This document shows, one piece after another, positions 57,323 to 64,000 of a stretch of DNA of 64,000 bases; positions within the stretch are counted from its first letter, which is position 1, and every line of letters starts with the position of its first letter. The notes below the pieces were generated by a model that searched no databases, was not told the DNA's origin, and saw nothing but the letters and a program-made list of their open reading frames with translations. The position numbers were made by a program, and so were the translations under genes. The stretch is from Saturnia japonica (taxonomy: Eukaryota; Arthropoda; Insecta; Lepidoptera; Saturniidae). The DNA lies in contig CM065311.1 in the NCBI GenBank assembly GCA_033032175.1, positions 7,557,190-7,621,189 on the forward strand. Reading direction: 5' to 3'.

Positions 57323-57884
57323 ATTACAATACAAACTTTGTAATAAAACTATTGTTATAATTATATTTACTTTGTAAGATGACAATAATTTAATATTTTA
57401 ATAAAAGCTTATAATCAAGTATTATTAACTTTTTTATGTAGGTATTTTATAGTAAAAGTCTCAGCTATTGTATGATACATGACCGTATGCCTCTTTGGCT
57501 TCGTGGTCTCTTTGTTGTGAACTTTATACGAGTTAAAAAATAATGAGGTGTAGTTTCCGATACGTAATTTGACGCCAGCCAAATGAGTAGAACTATGAAT
57601 AGTAATCAGTAATTGTAGATACGTGTATCGTATGCGATTGATATTAGTGACCCGATAACCTGAAAATTAATTCGACGATGTAGTAGTCGATGTGCCTTTT
57701 TATTTTATGTTTATATATAAAAAATAAACACATTATATTCTAAAATACGTGTTCTGAAACATGTATTAAATAATTAAGTTAATATTATAAATTTAACTTA
57801 ACCATGTTTTACTTTATTTTAATTTTTTGTTTTATAACTTATGTACAGATGAGAACAAAACGGAAGTTATATACCTACTTAATA
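57323..57884. other. No recognised feature
   Basis: AT-rich, nothing identified. Confidence 0.4.
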
Positions 57885-58637
57885 CAAAAATTTATATTAA
57901 TAAATCTGTAGTTATGTCTGTACATAAAGTTTTTTACAAATTTCCCGATAGATAATTATTTGTATGTCCGAATTTAACTCAAAAACGGCCTTACCGACTC
58001 TCATGAAATTTTGTACACGGGAAGATTATGTTATTTATTGGTCACTTGGTAAATTATAACAAATTTAAATATTACTTTAAGAAAATATTTAAAAAAATGT
58101 AGTCTTATTCATTATTTCTGAACCGATTTTGATTAAGTTTAGAAGACAGAAGATTTATGTTATTCCTGATTAATGTGCTATAACAATTGTCTATGATATT
58201 TTTAGAAATTATTTTTAAAAAATTACTAAATTTCTATTAATTCTCAACCGATTTTGATGACATTTCATACAAGGGAAGTCTAACTATTTACATAATTAAT
58301 GGGCTATAAGAATTGTTAATATTATTTCTAGAAAAAAAAAGTAATTCAAAAAGTTTAATTTTCATCAATTCTCAACCGATTCTGCTCAAATTTTGTAGAC
58401 GAGAAACGTGCATTATACCTACTATAATTGAGAGGCTATAATAATTAATAATGCATTAGAAATTGTACATTAGAATATTAGTTTTCAACCGATTTTGATG
58501 AAAATTGTACACGGGAAATACATGCCCCTCCCCAATTGATACGGCATATGTATTGTCAACAATATGAGTAAAAATAAAGAGATTTAAATAATTATTGCGT
58601 AGTAACAAATGCGTGCGGAGCCGCGGGCACACCGCTA
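57885..58637 (+). mobile_element. Helitron family G with internal tandem repeats
   Basis: Ends GTGCGGAGCCGCGGGCACAC-CG-CTAG followed by T, a Helitron 3' end; the 5' boundary is approximate. The body is built of five degenerate units whose shared word (AACCGATTTTGATG, or ACCGACTCTCATGAAATTTT in unit 1) starts near 57993, 58121, 58246, 58374 and 58487. Unit length is therefore about 113-129 bp. Confidence 0.65.
57980..58520 (+). repeat. Five degenerate tandem repeats of about 125 bp
   Basis: Each unit has CTCAACCGATTTTGATGA-type start, a TGTACACGGGAA-type word about 15 bp later, and an AATGGGCTATAAGAATTG-type word about 30 bp further. They are well diverged, so array expansion is old. Confidence 0.7.
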
Positions 58638-59243
58638 GTACAATAATAAAGGAAAAGATTGCAGTTGAAATACATGTTATTGTTTTTTACTATTACTGTT
58701 GAGTATCTATTATAATTAATTTTTTTATATGTTATCGGGTCCCTTTTTATGTATACCATAGTATGTATACTACTACTATTAAATGTATAATATACAACTG
58801 TTTCAGATTTGGTCTTGTATTAGAAAGGAAAATTTTTGATACTGTATGTAATTTTTATTATAACCCATATTAGGTACAAATGCCATCTCAGCTACTTACT
58901 CAATAGCTTTTTTTAATTTAGTTTATAATAAGCAGGAACTAAGAACAACAACAAAAGTAACAGGGTGATATAACTTCATTTTTATAATATTGTTAAAACT
59001 GCAGAGCAGGTATACTATAAAGATATAGAGGTATTTACTATGTTTTACAATTTAAACAAGCATAGTCATGCTTCTCTAAGTAATTCGTAGGTGTAATGAT
59101 GTCACGAAAACATGTCTCAACTTAAAACAAAGAGTAATAATCTTGAGGTATTTTCTTAAATATCATACCGTTGTTACAGTGATTAGTCAATTACGTGCAC
59201 CTACCTATAATACGTTAAGTTAAATAATATGAATATAATATAA
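58638..59243. other. No recognised feature
   Basis: AT-rich, nothing identified. Confidence 0.4.
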
Positions 59244-59554
59244 ATATAATATTATAAAGCTCAAGAAGTAGTTTATTTGAACGCGTTAATCTCCGAAACT
59301 ACTAGATTTTAAAAATTATAGCCTACTTATTGAGGAAGATTTAGACTGTATAACTTAACACTACGACTTCAAGGAGTGGAGCAGTAACCATTTACTTTTG
59401 ACAATCTGGGAAAGTTGTAAGCAAGTAAGGGAAGTGAGAACAACGATAGGCTATACAGGTGCATTAGTGTGGCGGCGGGGCGGCGCGGCGCGGCAGCCTG
59501 GTAGAGAATTGGTCGAATACATTTAATACGGATGAAACCGTAAAGCACAGCTAG
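59244..59554 (+). mobile_element. Helitron family B, full-length copy
   Basis: Runs from TATAATATTATAAAGCTC-AAG through GAACGCGTTAATCTCCGAAA and GGAGTGGAGCAGTAACCATT to GATGAAACCGTAAAGCACAG-CTAG then T. A very GC-rich insert (GCGGCGGGGCGGCGCGGCGC) sits at 59471-59492. It provides the uninterrupted reference for the MITE-split copy at 43651. Confidence 0.75.
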
Positions 59555-60231
59555 TAAGAATATAATGATGATACATGCTAGACCCAACAACATTCAAGTG
59601 TTCCCGCAACCAAACTTTATTTAGATTTGCGTATCCGAGTACAATACGATACTAATTTAAATGTACCTAACACTTGATTTTCCTACACAATGGATGGCGT
59701 AAATTTTAAAAATATGTTTTTGGTAATTAAGGACCAATTTTATTAAATTGCAACGTCTTTCTTAAATACAATTAGATTCCGAGTTTGCACCAGGCGAGCG
59801 AGCATCTCCCGCGCATATTCGTTATATCTGAGAGAAAGGTTTTCATCTGATGCGCTATCAGATACACATACATTACATCAGAATTATACATTTATTATGA
59901 ATACAATCATTCAAAATTCAATTACAAGTTACAATTTATAATGTAGGTAAATAATGTATGTAGCCTTCACCTATTAATTTATCGTTTTTAACTCCAATGT
60001 AAAAATTATTAAATATAAAAATTGTATGTGAAACTGCATATTAGCAAGTAAAGTTTAGCATTTACTACCGTACAGTGTCTTACAAACTTAAAGCTTCGGT
60101 GATCTACTACTTACAAAATATTTAGCTAGCAAGTGATCGACTACCAACCAACTACTTCTTTTTCTTTTCTATAATGGCATTAAATGTTGGTATATCTACC
60201 TTACGCAATAAAATACATAATGTTTATGAAA
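59555..60231. other. No recognised feature
   Basis: AT-rich, nothing identified. Confidence 0.4.
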
Positions 60232-60498
60232 TTAGGGATCAAATGATGTCGTTTTAAGATGTATATCGGAAATCATGTATAATTCATTTTGGATATGCAC
60301 CTTGGATATTGTTAGCCGCTGCAAAACTTCCAAATGCGGAAATTCCAGCGATCGATTGGAAATCTCTCCTGGTCGACTGTTTGGGCATCCCTGTGTGAGA
60401 CTGTTCCTATTGTAACTTAACATATTATTAGGCACTATTCGACAAACATAATACCACACATTGTAAAGATGTACGTGACCTCCTGAGTATTTGCGCAT
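60232..60498 (-). other. Unassigned open frame (88 codons), coding status uncertain
   Basis: Minus-strand frame from an ATG at 60498 to a stop at 60232. Text such as GCPNSRPGEISNRSLEFPHL and EVLQRLTISKVHIQ looks more balanced in amino-acid use than the AT-rich shadows around it. It could be a small exon (acceptor-like CACACAG before GGATGCCC) or a decayed mobile-element fragment. No family recognised. Confidence 0.2.
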
Positions 60499-60747
60499 TT
60501 CCTACATGATTTGTATGGCCATACATAACAGAATACAAAAGACTCATTGACTTAATGATTGGACCTTGTATCCATAAATAATGCACTATTGATTAGTATT
60601 CATTCAGCTAACATAAATATTTTGCGTTTGACGAATTGCATTTGAATTTTGTATGGATGGATTTGCAGTAGGTAGTACCTACGTACATTTATAGTGAACA
60701 CTTAACGAGGAAAACTGTTCATTGTTGAAGTCTCTATGTGTGATTAT

Positions 60748-61400
60748 AGACCATAGGTCCCCAAAGTGGTCCATAAAACCTAGAGGGGGCGATTTCGTAC
60801 TTCAAGGGGTCCACGTCAGTGAGAACAAAATTTGGGGATCCGCGAGTTATAAATAGGGTTCGACAATAGTGAATTCAATTTAAGCAAGTCGTTACGAATA
60901 TTTTGACTTTTTCTAAATATAATAATAAAATATGATAGTGCCTTTGTACTTACGTAAAACTTTTTTACAATAAATATAATATATGTGAATATTTCTAAAA
61001 GGTAAATGTTTACGGAATTTGACGAAGATATGGAGCTAGATTCAGAGAATTTTATGGTTATATGCATAGATGTGGTATAATAACTACATCTATGGTTAAA
61101 TGTATCAGTTATGGCAAAATTCGGGATTTTATAAACGTTATAAAATTATTTTATAGGTACTGTTGTTGAAATTAATAAGTTTTGTTAATTTGAATGAAAG
61201 TGTTGAATGGTTATAAATTCTGTAGTAGAAAATTATTTTATATTCATTTCATTTGGCAAGCTATTCGCTTTTCGCGCTAGGCGCTTGAAAGACAAAGAAG
61301 CCATCAAAACTGAAAAAAAATATTAATAAAAGAATTGATGACCACATTATAGGGATTATTATTTAACAATGGTCCCCAAACTTTATTGTTTCGTAGACCC
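60748..61400 (+). repeat. Two hAT-like terminal words
   Basis: ATAGGTCCCCAAAGTGGTCC at 60750 and AATGGTCCCCAAACTTTATT at 61370 resemble the left ends of common hAT elements, but both point the same way, so they are two separate fragments and not the ends of one element. Confidence 0.35.
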
Positions 61401-64000
61401 CTTCCGATTACCTTCCGATTTCATCTCTTTAACTCCTGACAAAAAAGAGTGATGTTATAAGTTTAACGTGCATAATGTATGTGTCTGTCTGTGGTACCGT
61501 AGCTCACAAACGGCTGAACCGCTTTTAATGTAGTTTTTTTTTTTAAACGTGACTTAATCAAGTGTATTCTTAGCAATAATTTAAGAAAATTAATCTGTTC
61601 AGCCGTTTGAAGATTATCAGCTCTTTTCTAGATGAAAATAGATGTGAGCATCTTCAACAGGTCTGATTGAGTCAAGATTTGATTTTCTGTTACTTCCAGG
61701 ACATTAGGAAAAACTTAACCTGATGGTGCAGCATTATCTGGAATCTGTAGGATACGTAACTCCTCACCAACTTACAGCAGAGATATCGTGTTTGGGCTCA
61801 TTGGAATGGCCTCAATGAATAGGTTACTTATGTTGGGGTTTTAATAAATTTTCAATTTACCTTGTCCACATTACATCTTGTGTGTACAAAATAAGTTTTC
61901 CTATTGGTCAATGTATAGCTATATTATTTATAAATTAATATTTAATTTTTATTCACCAGATGTCATTTACGGTATTCTGGAGTCATTTTAATAATAAAAA
62001 TCTTATTTTACGAATACATTACAGACATTTCAAATAAGTACCAAATAATATAATATACTGTACACATATACCTCAACTAATATGAATTCGGCAGACTCGA
62101 GACCTTGTAGTACTTAGATATAAAAATCAAAAACGCAGGAAAACGAAGAAGTTTTAATAGAAAAACGAACTCTATACAACCTAAACGACAATTTAAACTA
62201 CATACAAAAATATCACAATTTCAAGTCAATAAATGTTAAGGTTATGATTTATTTATAAATAAAATGACTACATGCTAGTGGTCTGTCAAAAGCGGTCATT
62301 TCAACATATATGTTTGGTTTAGTGGCCTACTTTAGTTGATTTACACAAATTGACCATACTTAAGGCGTATATTTATTTGACCTAGTAATATGAACTTGAA
62401 AATGGCATCGGTAAAACATTTGGCCGTCTAAAAGTTACAAAAACCGAGAAAAAAATATAGTGAACTAAGTAACTTATAATAATATATTTTAAAAAGTTAC
62501 CAAGAGCGGTAAGCCTACATAGATGAAATTATTTATATTAATTTAAAAGAAGTGAATTTTATTAAATTAATTTTAGTTTAAAATTAAATTAATTATTAAA
62601 ATTAGATTAATCACAGCAAGAGAATTAACATCATTTATATAATTAACAAGCGAAACTGTAAAAATTGTATTGAAAAACAGCTCTTAGTATAAGAATGGAT
62701 TTCTGCATTCTTATATCTGTTAAAAATAATCAATAATTATGTTTTCATATGTAGGTACTTTGATTATGGAGGTGTATAGCAACTTAGTCTATTCGGTGTT
62801 ATTTTATTAAAAAAATTTACTTTAAAATGCTAAATATAAGTATAACTAATATAGATTTATCCTATAAAATTCACCAGGGACACTAAAAAGTAATATTTGT
62901 AACAGATCCCTTTGTACTTTATTCTTTAAACTATAAAAATGATTTCGTGATAATAACACATTTAAAAAATATTTTAAAACATGTCTTCATAATTTATTAC
63001 CGTATTAAATTTTATTTTATTACCCCGAAACAGACTGCCCGCGACTGCTAAAACTACTTGCAACCATGAATGTTAATTTAAATATTTTTTAGTTTAACAA
63101 CGATGGACAAATTAATGATAGTTCGAAACTCTGGTCAATGAAATCATTTAAAGAAGTTATTTAAATTAATAAATTTAACATTGTTATTTTAGGTTTAAAG
63201 TAATTTTAACATTTTGAAAGTGTGTGTCTATCTTGTAAAAGATACCCAAACTATGACCCAAAACTAAAGAAGCATTTATACAGGCTGGAATGACAGCGGC
63301 AACTGGCAATGGATTTTGATTTCTCGGTGGTCGCCACTGTTTATGGATTTTAGTATGCTTACGATCAGGCACTTTCCCATGCTACAATAAAAATCGAATT
63401 AGGTAAAATAGGTACTTTAATTCCACTTAGAGATGTCTTGTTTATGAACTTATTAAAGATCGCTCTATCAAGTTTGTCTAGACGACTGCGAATTCATTAA
63501 ACAACCTATAAATAGGTTGATGGTATCTCTGGGCCTTGTTGAACTTTCATGTAAAATTACTGTTTCTCTTCTTTTAATATCTTTAATGAAAACTGTTGTA
63601 GGTAATTCCTCAAGAATTGTACGTACAATTTATCTGTGATGGACGCACGGCAAGTTTTCAAATATTTTTAGAATTTAGAAATTCGAATTATTTTTGAGTA
63701 CTGTGCTCCTCCGTTCCCTATTCTGTTTTTCTCATACATATCTCAGGGGCCGGAGGTCTTAGGTAATTCAGGTTTTTCATAGTATACATGAAGAAATATT
63801 TTTTCTGAGACAATTATGTACCTATATTGTATAATGTCTCAATGTATTTATATTTAAAAAGACTAAATTTTACAAAAGTTATTATAAATCAAATAAATAT
63901 TGGATTTTTAAAATATTGGTGAACATTTTATTTATCTTAAAAGACGATATATTTACTAACGTAAATTGTGTAAAACTCTAGGCATATTTGTTTGTAGATA
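61401..64000. other. No gene recognised
   Basis: AT-rich to the right edge. A Helitron- or satellite-like word (GTAGCTCACAAACGGCTGAA-CCG) lies at 61498-61523, and a retroelement-tail-like TATGCTTACGATCAGGCAC at 63353. No exon can be supported. Confidence 0.4.

Noticed and set aside
60748..61400. Complete hAT element between two GGTCCCCAAA words
   Set aside because: The two words are in direct, not inverted, orientation and no transposase text lies between them.
1..64000. CRISPR arrays, operons, viral insertions
   Set aside because: No regularly spaced identical repeats, no bacterial-type gene clusters, and no viral structural or replication motifs on either strand.

Overview
ORGANISM. The window is AT-rich eukaryotic DNA, most likely from a moth or butterfly. 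The reasons are a short-exon gene with GT-AG introns, many non-autonomous Helitrons of the kind that litter lepidopteran genomes (5' TC, 3' GC-rich hairpin then CTAG, inserted between A and T), several mariner remnants, an RTE-clade LINE whose copies end in a TCATCATCAT-type tail, and tRNA-derived SINEs. There are no bacterial operons, rRNA genes, CRISPR arrays or complete tRNA genes.

ONE HOST GENE. The only host protein-coding gene I can support is the 5' part of an MFSD12-like major facilitator transporter on the minus strand (8873 down to 3150). It has six exons, 296 complete codons and consistent splice phases, with the remaining exons off the left edge. MFSD12-family proteins act on lysosome-related and pigment organelles in animals, and insect relatives affect eye and egg pigment, so this is a plausible pigmentation gene. 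Positions 1-9100 are therefore the introns, exons and upstream region of this gene.

THE REST (about 9-64 kb) is intergenic, or intronic to a gene whose exons I cannot see. It is a nested mosaic of mobile elements. 9.7-13.6 kb: a dispersed repeat split by a hAT-like MITE, a Helitron, and an internally deleted mariner with both ends. 16-26 kb: Helitrons, an ACCGAC-type repeat and a GC-rich TTA-flanked MITE. 27.6-31.8 kb: two dead mariners, one split by an RTE fragment with a 12-bp target duplication. 33.5-39.7 kb: Helitrons, one with GC-rich cargo and one with a nested SINE, plus a long hairpin. 40-45 kb: repeats, three GC-richer non-repeat islands that may be regulatory, and a MITE inside a Helitron. 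47-49 kb: Helitrons. 49.98-52.12 kb: a TIR transposon carrying a zinc-finger gene broken by one stop codon, with a complete-ended PIF/Harbinger derivative nested inside it. 53-59 kb: RTE fragments, a long inverted-arm MITE holding a truncated RTE, a SINE inside a Helitron with clear target duplication, and a Helitron with five tandem degenerate repeats. 59.6-64 kb: mostly AT-rich with nothing recognisable.

CAVEATS. Element assignments rest on visible termini, motifs and target duplications, not on database searches. The best candidate for something undescribed is the pair of TIR elements at 49977-52116 and 43880-44434, which share a terminal architecture. The larger one encodes a C2H2 zinc-finger protein that I do not recognise.
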